From Polytrichum commune (taxonomy: Eukaryota > Streptophyta > Polytrichopsida > Polytrichales > Polytrichaceae): a stretch of DNA of 64,000 bases. A program made the position numbers and the translations under genes. The stretch is from the NCBI GenBank assembly GCA_950295325.1, contig OX485807.1:17261001-17325000 (forward strand), given 5' to 3'. Below the pieces are notes generated by a model. The model had not been told where the DNA came from. It saw only the letters and a list, made by a program, of their open reading frames with translations, and made no database searches. This document shows positions 10,151 through 22,257 of this stretch, one piece after another (the stretch's first letter is position 1; every line of letters starts with the position of its first letter).

Positions 10151-13100
10151 CCGCTGTAGTTATTGCAATGGTAATATAATTGGTGTTATAGGAGATAGGT
10201 GTTTACATGATCCCTTGTTATGTTCTTTTTGAACACATGAGGTGCTTGACCACCTGGCTAGTTTCCGTCAAGTAGAGAGAGAAAATTTCACGGGTGGGAA
10301 TTGAACCGCCAACCACTCCGTTCAGCTGAAACCCCTATTAGGGTTTCCTTCAAGTTGAATCTTGCATATGTGCAAGATCTTGCTAGTAAGACTATTATTG
10401 CGATAAGATAAGCATGGTTGCGAACTTTGCACTTTGCAATGGGGAGGTTTCATCTACACAATTATTGGATCGCTTCCCGATCGCCCTTCCTAGATGGGAG
10501 AGAAGGAGTTGTTGCATACAAGTGTACCCGTCATCCACCCATGTAATAAAACTTGACAATTATGAAATTTTTGTGATCAATTTATCGTAGATGTGCGTGA
10601 CTAGACTAATTTGGGATCCGATTACGGTGTTGACTCAATTGAACAAACTCGCCTATGGACTAATTGTTCCAAGCCATTTATGTTGGATGAATGAGAGGTC
10701 TGCTCATATGCTAGATTGTAAGCATACCTAATTTGATTGCTCATTTCAAATGGAAACCTGTATTTGAGTGTTGTGTGATCAGATGTGGATCTAAGAACAT
10801 ACACCGTAATCACGCATGCACAAATGAAATTGGACTACGTGCTCAAATTTTGGTAACCATTCTAGAGTGACAATTGATATAATCGAGGGGACGTAAGTCC
10901 CATAACACGATTTGGATTTGCTAATCATCTATTTTTTCATGTTTTATATCATCCGAGAAGGGGGTGTAGAGTTATGAGTACTTGTTTAAGCCCACATACC
11001 TTGATTCCTATAGCCCATTGACATCTAAATCTATTGCATTGTAAAATATGGAAGCAATTGGAGAAAGGACATGACTAACAAGCATGAAATATACCCTAAG
11101 GTGGAGCGTGCTCAAAATACAACAACCATTACAAGTTCAAAAGTCAACATAACTGGGTTCAATTAAAAGTTCAAAAGTCAACTAATTCTTCAATTGCATT
11201 ATTTGAAAAAGTTGAATACGTTGATGTTATTAAATATTCAAGTTCGAACATGTGACATGGATGCCTTTGGATGCAAAATGTACATGATATATTTTGATCA
11301 TCAATATCTAATATGACTATATTTTGATTTTCTCCTTGACATAAGATAATGTATATAACAAAATTTCAAACCCATATATAACAAAGTTTGAAACCCATAC
11401 AATGTATGAATACGATATATGAAACTTGGTGAAGCCGTTATAAATTGTGTACATGGCCATACATTGGACCCACGTCCTTCAAGGGCAAAGAACCATCTAA
11501 CTATAAGTTAGTTAGAGTGTACTTGTAGGAGGCCATTTGACCTTTGTGGTCATCAAATTGTTCGTGTCAACTTCACCAACCATCGAGAGGACAAAGATGC
11601 AAGAGGCATGTATTAAGTTCACAAGGACACGGTCACCCCGCCGTCCTCACCGTCCTCCAACCGTCTTCACGCCCCCAAGGCCACACTAAATAGAAGTTTT
11701 TATAATAAGTATGCATGCCCGGACGCTCATACTCTTTGTTTCCTTTGTACTTTTTCTTTTCACCACAAATGCATATCCCACTCAACCGCATTTCTACAAA
11801 GTGGGAGATATGTCTTGGATCCGTATGTCCCACCCGTCATCTTTGCTTCAAGATTTTTTTCCCCCTTTCCTTCCTTCATTTCCTACCTTCTAAAATTATC
11901 ATCATTTTCTTTCTCTTGTATGAAGTACAACTCATGGCTACATGTCTTGCTCTTTGAGTCATTTCCATTAATCTTACCGAAGTCGATGGGGTCGAATCTA
12001 AATAATATGCTTGGATGCTCACGTTTTATTGTTACATATATGCTTTGGGTTTAATGGTGGATGCATGCCTATTCAAAAGCATTCTCAAAATGTAAAAATG
12101 TTATGGTTTTAATACACCTTCTCTTTCTCTCTCTCTCTCCCTCCCTTTTTGCTTTTGTTATTGCCTTTAGTTATATAAATAATAAAATGTGAAACTCCAC
12201 TCAATAAAGTTACAAAATATGGCAAAAGAGCATGTTTGTATGCTCAGTATTTTGGAATTGATTATAAATGTTTGCAACCTCTTAATGAACTTGATAGGTG
12301 AGATAAATGTGGCATGAATTCCAATTGAGCGTAGCTAAAGACATCTGACACATGCTTTTCTAGCACACAAATATATGTTTGGGTTGGCGTGGGTGTAGGT
12401 GAGCCTAGCTCTTCACATTTTGAACACTAGCAATATTGAATTGCTCATGTTTGAATGATCTTTTACTCTTGAAATATTACACTAGTGAAAGTTATTATGT
12501 TGGTTTGAATAGTGATTTGATGTACACACATATTCTAAAACAGTAGTTAAGACATTGAGAATACTTCCTAGCAAGTAGCAAATGAGGCATGTCAGCCTAC
12601 GTATCACATCATTGCTTTAATAATTGGTTTTAAAAATAATCATTGAGCATAATGTAGTCATGTGGTGGACTATCTTTGAACTTAGTTGCCATAAGTGATG
12701 GACATTTGATACCAAGGCATGTATCATAACATTGTAGTACTTAATTTCATACCTTTATGCCAACTCTTGCTATTAAGGTTTGATTTGAAAACAAAGAAAC
12801 GTAGTGGGGCACCTAGCTACTTTGAAAAGCATACATATTCATTGTGGAAATTCCAATCAACTTACGAGATGTGTAGTACATAGCGATGAAATCCATGATT
12901 ATAATATCGGATGCTATGTTTAAAGATGCAATAGACTTGTAATAAAAAAATAAAATCCCACCCACCCTTGCTTCATTTTCATGAAAAATAAAAAGGAAAA
13001 GGCCTATGCAAAGAGGAAGATCAAGCTTTGGAAAATCGATTGAATGTAAGCATCTTGAAGGTCCTATACGTGGACAATACACTATTTCTCATTGGGCCCA

Positions 13101-13727
13101 ATAAATAGTATGGGTGCCTTTAAAAATGTTGTGCAAGTTTCAATTAAAGAAAGGAGTCTGATAAAAAATAGTGATCACATGATTAGGCTTTCCTAACTTA
13201 ACCCCTAAAAGCCAGGGCATATGTTTTTGTTTGGCAATCACCTCTACCTATACTTTGATGATTTTAAGCATGTGGAGGACCGAGTCTTTGTGTGAGCAAT
13301 CCTAACTTCACATATCTTCCATCAATATCTATCATAACATGTGTTGATCTTGTTTGATGAGCTTGTGAATCGGCCTAGATTGTTTTAGGTGATTTAGGGA
13401 CGAGTTTTGCTTCGGCTTTTAGAAGTTAACTTACACACTGATAGAGTTATGTGTAAGGTCTCTCAAAGAGGGGCGAAGTCATGGGTTTGATCTTCCTTTG
13501 ACGAAATCTCCTAGTAAGACCTCATGAACTCATTGTGTGCATCAAATTGTGCTCAAAATAAAGAACTCGTTGTGTGTTGGAACCTATTTTGAAAGTTGGG
13601 TGAAATCCTTGGACCTCCTCTTGCCATCTCAAAAATTTCGAGGAAAATATTTAAGATCTAAACCAAGAGTTTCCCATGGAGCCCGTCACCCTAATTTGTG
13701 AATCAACCTATCCAACCCATAACAACA
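10151..13727. other. intergenic, no gene recognised
   Basis: This is AT-rich DNA with only short frames. A (CT)n tract lies near 12,121-12,146. A GGTTCAATTCCC sequence (minus strand, 10,296-10,307) resembles an RNA polymerase III B box but has no convincing A box at the right distance. Confidence 0.5.
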
Positions 13728-14060
13728 AGCTAGAAATACATTTTTTTATAAGATGACACCACTCTTTGAACATGTTGACTTAAGTGTTCAGACAACTTGG
13801 AAAAATTTATACTAACGCACTCAAACTCACGGTTCAGCCAACTTAATGGGAGGGAGTTTGATCTCAAGACGTTTCGCATAACCTTAATACACATTCGGGA
13901 ATTAGGGGAGGGAGTCTCAAAAGCAAGTCGGGGAGAGCATTGTGATGGATACTTAGGAGTTAGCATAGTGCCTAACTAAGTCATTACCTCGCGGGTAGTT
14001 GTTACCCAAACTTTTATAGATCCTCATTGTCAAATATCCGTCCCTACCACCAACCATGCA
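13728..14060 (+). repeat. segmental tandem repeat, copy A
   Basis: Copy A shares long blocks with copy B (14,075-14,905): GACACCACTCTTTGAACATG, GAGTTTGATCTCAAGAC, ATTCGGGAATTAGG, GCATTGTGATGGA and AACTAAGTCATTACCTCG. Function is unknown and neither copy is coding. Confidence 0.75.
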
Positions 14061-14074
14061 TGGTAGCTAAGCTA

Positions 14075-14905
14075 GAAATCCAATTTATAATAACCTGACA
14101 CCACTCTTTGAACATGTTACTTTGAGTGTTAAGAAAACTTGAAAATCTCTATACCATTGCTCTCAAACTTGTGGTTTAGGGTTTAGGGTTGAGGGAGTTT
14201 GATCTCAAGACTTTACGCATAATTGTTATACACTCTAAACTCCGTAGTATCACACATGTGGCAACCAAAGTGCACATAATATTACTGAGTTTCGTAGTGT
14301 TAACATGGATGCATGAACCTAATGAATCAATGTAGCACGTGACACTATGGAATAACACTAAGAGCAACCTTTTAATGGTGTGGTGTGGTCCACTTCACTT
14401 GGCCTTCCCAGACGATGTGGCATATGCATGCACCAACATTCAACAAATGACATAAGAAGAAGAAGAAGAAGAATAAGAATGAGTATAAGAAGGTGACACT
14501 CCGCATATTGACACATGGCGCAATGCGAGGGTGTGTGTGGGTTGACTTCTTTGGTGGTTTGTATTAATGACAAAATTCGTGATATAAGGGAGATAAATCG
14601 TGAGATAAATGTAACAATAAGGAGCGAGATTTGAACTACAAACATCTATTCCCTAGGGTTTCGGGATATTAAAGAGTGAGTGACATTATGGAGGTTGATA
14701 TTACGGAGTTTAGGGTAAAGTGTACGCATTCGGGAATTAGGGTTGGGAGTCTCAAAAGCAAGTAGGGAAGAGCATTGTGATGGACATATGGGAGTCAGTG
14801 TAGAGCCGAACTAAGTCATTACCTCGAGGGCAGTTGTTACCGGGGCTTTAATAGATCGATCTGCATTGTCAAACGTCTACCCCTGCCACCAGCCATGCAT
14901 GCAGG
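14075..14905 (+). repeat. segmental tandem repeat, copy B, interrupted
   Basis: Copy B matches copy A over its first part (14,075-14,234) and again from about 14,720 to 14,905. The middle is split by an element with inverted ends at 14,235-14,713. Confidence 0.7.
14235..14713. mobile_element. MITE inserted in repeat copy B
   Basis: The inverted ends CTAAACTCCGTAGTATCA and TGATATTACGGAGTTTAG (complementary with one mismatch) mark an insert of about 479 bp that is absent from copy A. Related GTGACAYTATGG motifs recur inside. The target duplication is unclear, so I do not assign a superfamily. Confidence 0.65.
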
Positions 14906-15066
14906 CATTAATTCTCTTCTCAATAGAACAACTCAAAAGTAAAAGCTGGGTGTAAAGGAATCACGGCAACTCTTTTTAAGAATCTGTCATGTTTGTATGT
15001 GTATCAGTTAGGTTACTACAGCACGGATAAGTTCAATGAATGGGGGAGACCCGACGTACTGCCACT

Positions 15067-15752
15067 GGTGCAGTTACAGACGTACCGATTGAGTTTGAGA
15101 AATATATAACCGGTTGAAGCTCAAGACTTCAGGAAAACCACCCATCCTTTAAGAAGAATCTATAGAATATACCTCGATTTAATGAAGAAATACCCTAAGA
15201 TCACAACATGGAAACGGTTGGACTGGGAAACATCAGGATTGTAGTTACAGGCGTACCGACTGAGTGTGAGAAATATATAACCGGTTGAAGTTCAAGACTT
15301 CAGGAAAACCACCCATCCTTTAAGAAGAATCTATAGAATATACCTCGATTTAATGAAGAAATACCCTAAGATCACAACATGGAAACGGTTGGACTGGGAA
15401 ACATCAGGATCGTAGTTACAGACATACAGATTGAGTTTGAGAAATGACTGGTTGAAGCTCAAGACTTCAGGAAAACCACCCATCATTTAAGAGGAATCTA
15501 TGGAATATACCTCGATTTAATGAAGAAATACCGTAAGATCACAACATGTAAACGGCTGGACTGGGAAACATCAGGATTGTAGTTACAGACGTACCAATTG
15601 AGTTTGAGAAATATATATAACCGGTTGAAGTTCAAGACTTCAGGAAAACCACCCATCATTTAAAAAGAATCTATAGAATATACCTTGATTTAATGAAGAA
15701 ATACCGTAAGATCACAACATGGAAACGGTTGGACTGGGAAACATGAGGATTG
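15067..15752 (+). repeat. four-unit tandem array, ~170 bp period
   Basis: Four head-to-tail units begin at about 15,067, 15,241, 15,412 and 15,579, each starting with GTAGTTACAG or a variant. Each contains TTGAGTTTGAGAAAT, CAAGACTTCAGGAAAACCAC, GAATATACCTCGATTTAATG and GGTTGGACTGGGAAACAT. The units are very similar, so the array is young. Single, older relatives lie at 4280-4490 and 45,806-46,015. Confidence 0.9.
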
Positions 15753-16128
15753 TGATTGATGATATATACCGCCCAAATACCACCCTGGACACTGGATAAG
15801 TTAGAGAGGTGTTTGACTTTGTGTCTGTAGGTAGTATTTACTGGAGCTCCTCCTTCATCCACGAGAATTAAAGTGTATTCCATTTGGAGGACTCTGGAAT
15901 TTATGTGCACGTTTGTGCACGCTGGAATCAGCTGGAATCGGGTCTTTCACATAAACCTTTGTTTTGTTTTGTTTTGTTTTAATTTTTAATTTTTAATATG
16001 AGAATCTGCATGTTTGACTGCACAATGCACAGTAAAGACTGACTCTCTTCTTTTTATCTTTTTTTTCTTCTTCTTTTTGTTGTTGTTGTTCATATTATCC
16101 AAGTTTTAGGTTGGTGATAGGCTGCAAT

Positions 16129-16447
16129 TGTGATACTTGTGAAAGTAGACGGCATTACGTAAAATATCAGAAAAATGTATATATTAAATCAACACACTGA
16201 TTTAAGTGTCATTTTAGAGTGACAAAGACGATTTCAAATGATAAGTCACAAAAACTATAACCTCAATATTAACGAGGATTTTGTAACGTTTTTGACCTCC
16301 AAGTTAATTACGTGCTTCATTGATGGTTTCACTTCCGGAATGAAATCCTAATCAATTGTTTATTTACTAATTGGAAGTACTTATATATATATATATATAT
16401 CTTGGATTTTAGACCTTGAAGGTGAAGTGCACTCAATATGGGATTTG
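16129..16447 (+). repeat. second copy of the 2061-2352 repeat
   Basis: It aligns with the interior and right arm of the MULE-like element: shared blocks are ACTTGTGAAAGTAGA, TATAACCTCAAT, GGATTTTAGACCTTGAA and GTGCACTCAATATGGGATTT. It has acquired a (TA)n expansion near 16,383-16,400. Confidence 0.65.
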
Positions 16448-16562
16448 CAATCAAGCAACCATGCTCAACCATGCCCACACACATTAGTGTTCTGACCACT
16501 GGGGTTCGGGAAACTACGTAGTGTCCCGGGTGTTAGCCACTTACCACCGTATTTGTTATCTT

Positions 16563-16579
16563 GGGGGGGGGGGGGGGGG
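16563..16579 (+). repeat. poly-G run
   Basis: Seventeen consecutive G residues. A similar run of about fourteen lies near 18,640-18,653. Such runs are prone to sequencing-length error. Confidence 0.85.
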
Positions 16580-16931
16580 ATGGGCTAGGCACCGCCGCGG
16601 GGCCTGTGTGCCGTGGTGGCCACGCGCGAGCCAGCTGTGCGTTACTACATGGGATTTAGCCTTCTCCCAATTGTTCTCATAACATTGATGTTAGGTCGCA
16701 AGTTAGGTGGATGTTGATATGGCAAATGTGTTGGCAATGTTGTAGGCTGTGTATGTGTGTGTGGCATTTGATGTGGAGGTGATTGTTCACATTGTCCCGT
16801 TGGTTTTTTTTGTCCTCTTTTTTCAAGTTTTGATTCTCAAAAATCATCTTATTTCTGGGTGCAATCTGACCTCGTGAAGCCAAAAAAAGAAACAAATCAC
16901 TAATGTAAATTTATCCATTATGATGCTGAAA

Positions 16932-17420
16932 ATGCAACAAGCTATTTCCTATAAATAATAAAATTATGGATGATATGGCCATAAAAATGGCAGTTGAAGC
17001 CCCAAACCCATCTACATGGGTCCGATTGGAATGGAATGGCCCTCATCCGTAGAGGACTTGTTTTCACTAGAGATGATTTTACATAGACATCACAAACCCC
17101 AAGTTGAACCTAGAGGTTAGACTTTCATGAGTCAACTAAACAACTAAGTCAACTAAACAACTGGGAAGGTAAAAGCCCAACAAGCTATTTCATGATATGG
17201 AGGTGTTTTATTTTTATTTCTATAATTTCACATTAAGAAATGACACCAAATTCGTTGAATTATTCTAATGGGATCCCAATTGGAATGAATTGCCTCTCAA
17301 CCTATAAGGAGCTTGTTTTTTTTTTATAACTAGAACCCTTGATTTGCAATAGATGAGTTGATCTATGTGCCACAAAACCTAAGCCAAATGAATCCGGATG
17401 GTTAAAAATACTATATCATG
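16932..17420 (+). repeat. two diverged tandem copies, ~245 bp
   Basis: The two halves share CAACAAGCTATTTC, a GATATGG block, GGGNYCCNATTGGAATG and GGASTTGTTTT in the same order. No coding function was seen. Confidence 0.5.
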
Positions 17421-20400
17421 GGATAAAGGGTCGCCTGGGCAACACGATGATGAGGTAAACTTGTCCATCATGGACGAAGGGCTCTAGTACAACCAGCCTC
17501 CCTACAAGTTGAGAGCTTATTTGATTAGTTGGACCATCATGGACAATTTTATGGCAAATGCTAGCATTTAAAAAGTCAAACCAATCAAAATTACCAAGCT
17601 TGAGACCAAATACAACATTTCTTAGTAGCAATGCCAATTTATAAATATCAGATGAACCATGTTGAAGATTTACTAAAACTAGTGACAAATCTCATGTACC
17701 GCTAATACTTCAGAGTTTAGGTCAAACATTGCCTACAATGTTTGAAGGTTGGGATGATTCGTTACAATGCGTTCCGTTGAAGCTATAATTGTCATGAAGA
17801 TTCCTTCAACGACAACAAATGTTGTGTCCTTGAATCAATGGCCTAAGATTACGGTTTGGCATGGCTTCATCATCATAATCTGAGTCAGAAGAAAACAATG
17901 ACCTGCAATGAAACTACCACCGGATTACTTCATCTGATCCCTCCTCTTTCTTAATTTATCCTTGTCCAAGTGATATATGAATCATCTGTCAAGTTGCAAA
18001 TCCATCATTTCACGCAGCAATTTGAAGCACAATGTGAACATGCTGGGTAAGCATGATATGGAGCTCTTACAAGGTGTTCACTGGCATGCAGTTGACCGAG
18101 CTCCTCAGGATCGTGACTTCGTAGCTTTGGATTTCCTGTCCGAACTTAGAAAACAAAACCTTCAGTTCATAGTACCACAAGATGGAAAATATGTCGTCAT
18201 ATGTTAATATGTGTTTTTGTTGCTACATCCGATCACACATAAACCAGCTTCACAGAGTTGAATAAGACTTGCACCGTAGTGAGGACATCAAAAAGTTGTT
18301 AGTCTTCCTGGTGGCAAGATGCATGCCAGTGAGATTTGCATCACTGAAAGACCCTGTTGTATCCAGCTTTCTGTGATTGATCATTGAAGCATATACGTCC
18401 TGAATCTGTGGTGACATGTGATAGATGAGGACTGGGAAACATGTCAGTTTCCCAGGAACTGGGATTGGCTGGTGTCCCTCTTCTGGTTTCATGAATTTAC
18501 TTACTTCGATTCTTTTGTCCCCCAAAATAATCTATGTACATTCAATGATTCACACAAGAGAACCCATGATTTTGATGACAAATTTGAATGAAATCAATAA
18601 ATGATTGAGGACGCATGAAGAACATGAGTCTTTTTTTTGGGGGGGGGGGGGGGATTAATACATAGAATCACAAAACTAGAACTTGGGAATAAATTGAATA
18701 AATTGAATAAAAAACTAGTATATTTAGGGTCACCAGTTCTAATTGTCTTGCTCCATACTAATTGTACACCCCGGTACAGTGTCACCAACACTAAATGTTA
18801 ACCTAACATTATTTGTCATTCCTTGTAAATTTTTTTGGGGGGATTATAGAATTACAGCATTGCAAATACAGTCACTTACCAAGTGATTTTTCACCCAAAT
18901 TTCCATCATCCATGACAATATTTCATCACAAGTTGCTGATGAGAGAAGATAGGGTTTTGGTCAATGGAAGAACTCATCCACCATCCATGACAATATTTGT
19001 TCACTTATTCATAAGAAGTGTCATCCGAAAAGTTACCCTCGTGACCAAATATACCATATAACACTAAATATCATAGTGTAAAATCCTTCAGGTTGCAACG
19101 TGCTTGGCAATTATAACCAACCCACCTGCCAACCAAGCTTCTGACAACAGTGAGGGTAGTTTAATCTTGTTTGCGTGTCCTACTATGCACTGCCCACAAT
19201 GCCCAATTCTTGTCTAGATTCGGAGTGCTTGTGTTCTAAGCTCCACAAAGGCTCTGGATTGCAGCCACTAATTCCGTTCTGAAGCTAGCCATCATCAGAA
19301 CACATCAATATTGTTGGACACATAGAAAAAAATCTTACAATTCTTTATTTTTTAACCTGCCATCACCATGAAGTATATTACAATCATGGAATCACGAGAA
19401 GTTTGTAGGTACGTCATAAAGAATCGTCTACTTCCCTTCTATTGTTGTGCAGCATAGTTTTCTTGTACCCCGGCAGTTTCAGAAACATTTTGTGATTATT
19501 CAGAGCAGCTGCAGGCTATCAATTGGAGCCAAGTCAAGAGTATACTAGTTCAACCAGGACGAGATTGATAGATCCTCAGAATATCAGTTTCAAGGAATCC
19601 GGACTTCGAAAACCTTGCGAAGAATTTGCAGCCCAGAATTTGTTGATTCGCTAAATGAGAGCTACTGCTCTCTAGATTGAGACTCCAGGATCGAATCACA
19701 TTGATATCGTATCCTGATTTTCAAGCTGCACTGCAGCTTGACATAGTTTCTTTGGGCATTCTAGCTCGATACGAGGATGAAGTGAAGACTGTTCAACCAT
19801 CCAGGATCATGTGCAAAAGTCTCCGAACTGATATGATCAACCTTCATAGCTTCGAAATGGGCTCTAAATCAGAGTAATGGGGGTGTCAACAAACCTACAG
19901 TCGTATGGATATGAAAGTAGCGCAATTTTTCTTTATTTTGGCAACTGAAATCCTTAAGAACAGCGCGCTCAAGAACATGAGATCTCCCTAGTTGAGTGCA
20001 CATCATTTTAAGCAGAGAAAGAATTGCCAAAATTCCACCAAAAGTCCACCCTTAATTTCCTAAGAGGCTAGTTTTGGGCTTATAAATGACTCTTGAAGGC
20101 AAATTCATCCAAATTGAAGGTGCTAGGAATGTCACAATTGGTTTCATTGTGTTTCTCATGCAATGTTCTTGGCAATGGTGATGATCCTATTCCAATATGG
20201 AAAGATGGTTGAAGGAGGGTGAAAATGTTGATTACTATTGTAGAGCCTGGATAATTTGAAGCAACAACATACGATAAATATCCCTATTATAGAGAATCTT
20301 GTTACGCTAACATGTGTCTTTGAACGTCAAGATCCTTGAGCCTTCTTTGGTGTTCAAGGAACGACAATAATGTGTTTGAGTCTATGTGCAAATAATGAGA

Positions 20401-22111
20401 GACCAACACCCAAAGAGTTTGGAGCACTTTCTCAAGGTTTTGTGTTTTACATGGGCCACTGACACCTATGGAGGGCCAAGGCATGAGGCGGCCATCACAT
20501 GGGACTGTGTGCCTTGTGTTGTTGAGCACCTCTCTCCATTCACGTGCTATTTTTATACATTTGTTTGATTTTTTTCCTAATCCCATCATGTTTTTCAATA
20601 ACTCTACAATGGTCGCTTCATGGTATAGACTTGCATGCCCGTAATTTTTCTTATAGCATGTCTAATCCTTACTCAAATTATTGAACTTTCATGTGAGTTA
20701 AATACACCCAGAGGTGGTTGACCTTCTTATCATTCTAAACCCGTTACATTTCTCAATACTTTTACAACAACCACTCATGGAATATACATGTATGCCCATC
20801 ATTATTATTAAAACATTCCCCACCCAAGTTTCTAAGTGTTTGGTTTTCCTTCTATTGATATTGCAACTTTATCATATTCTTCCTCCACAAATTCAAGATG
20901 GAAATCTCCCTTTTCACCCTTTGAGGCTCTTCTATAAAACCTCTACTTTTTGTAAGTTTGTGCACAAACACTCTAAGAGATTTGTATTGTAACCAAACTT
21001 CACAGATGTATGCACATAGTCTTTATATACACACTCTTGGAAAGTGAACCATTCAAGTATGCAGATGAGTTAGATTATAATAGAAACGTGGATGCTAGTC
21101 AAGTAACACTTTAACTATCTCTTAGGGTTTTGGTACAAAGAATGACAGAGTACATAGTAAATTATGATACACTAGCCAAACCCTTACTATGTGCTAGTAG
21201 GGACATAAACATAACCTTCGGAAACAAAATGCACTCAATTAATGCAAATGATATTCCTTGAGGCATTTTGAAATATGTTTCCTATCCTATGAATGACTAA
21301 GATCTCCTTACAAATATTATATTTTGGAGATTTTTACTTTGTATTCAAATTCCTAGACCCCAATTGACCTATTTGTGTTGTCTTTCTCACAAAGTATTCT
21401 TTACCTTATTCTATATGAAATTTCATGGCTTAAATCACTTAAAAGTCAAAGTCTCCTCTAACTTTGTATCCAAATATCATTAAACCTAGCCCGGTGCACC
21501 CCTCCTCTTGGAGAGCTCTCACATTATACCAAGCTTGCCTTGTAGACCCCATGGTTTGTGAGACTTGAACGTGACAAAACAATCAAACATAGAACACAAA
21601 CAAACAAACAAACAAACAAATAAACAAACAAACAAACAATGACCAAACAACCAAACTTAATGTATAGGCATGACAACTGCACACAACACATCGGTGTGTG
21701 GTTTATGCAGTCCAACTTAAGTACCACCAGGATAGTTTGGTTTCCTAACACCTACCATGGGGTGATATAAAAATGGACTCCTTAGAAGTTGGTTGGTGAT
21801 TCCTCCTACTTTTAAGCTCACTGCACTAAATCAGAATCTCTCACCCCATTAGAAGGGTTAGTTTAGCCAAAAATAACACCATCTGAGCTCTACAATAATA
21901 ATCAACATTTTCAGCCTCCCATCCCCAGTTCGCCCTCCCCCTTGGTAGGTGTTATGAACATTCATTGGTTATTGAGGAATCAAATGAGATAGTAATTGCC
22001 ATATACTTATGTAGTTGACTTATCATTACCGCTAACATTGTTTCGGGTGGGGTCAGCTCAAAGCAAGACATCTAGCCCTGACCCTATATATTCATATCAA
22101 CGGACTCCAGG
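17421..22111. other. intergenic, a few open frames, no gene supported
   Basis: Open frames occur at 17,416-17,688 (-), 17,977-18,207 (+) and 18,250-18,525 (-), but none shows a domain I recognise or joins to neighbours through credible splice sites. An (AAAC)n tract lies at about 21,597-21,638. The region may contain a decayed gene around 17,900-19,900, where composition is less AT-rich. Confidence 0.4.
18717..18815 (-). repeat. dispersed repeat, copy 2
   Basis: Inverted relative to the copy at 3432-3545, with matching ACAATTAGTATGGAG and AGACAATTAGAACTGGTGAC when read on the minus strand. Confidence 0.45.
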
Positions 22112-22187
22112 ATGGATGAATGATCACATCCATGCAGATTTATGGATGAATGATCACATCCATGCAGATTTATGGATGAATTATCAT
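22112..22187 (+). repeat. 30-bp tandem repeat, 2.5 units
   Basis: Two full units and half of a third, each beginning ATGGATGAATGATCACATCC, lie about 70 bp upstream of the start codon of the inositol monophosphatase family gene, so they are in its promoter or leader. Confidence 0.85.
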
Positions 22188-22257
22188 AGTTGTTTTTGAG
22201 AAGTTTGGTTGCGCGAGCTGCGAACGCCGAAGTTTTGGTGTTCGTCGCAACGCAGGA

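Noticed and set aside
10250-10320. Possible tRNA-derived SINE from a GGTTCAATTCCC B-box (minus strand)
   Set aside because: The only good A-box-like sequence, TAGCCAGGTGGTCAAGC, lies on the wrong side of the B box, and there are no flanking duplications or tail.
13428-13500. A second tRNA-like SINE head (GGGTTTGATCTTCC)
   Set aside because: The B box is weak, no A box fits convincingly, and no target duplication is visible.
15067-15752. CRISPR-like array
   Set aside because: Units are contiguous 170-bp repeats with no short-repeat and unique-spacer pattern, and the genome is eukaryotic.
17416-17688. A 90-codon minus-strand frame
   Set aside because: Possible remnant of a gene, but no family is recognisable and it stands alone among repeats.
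17977-18207. A 76-codon open frame that looks somewhat protein-like
   Set aside because: I recognise no domain, no splice-compatible neighbours and no clear start context, so it is not called as a gene.
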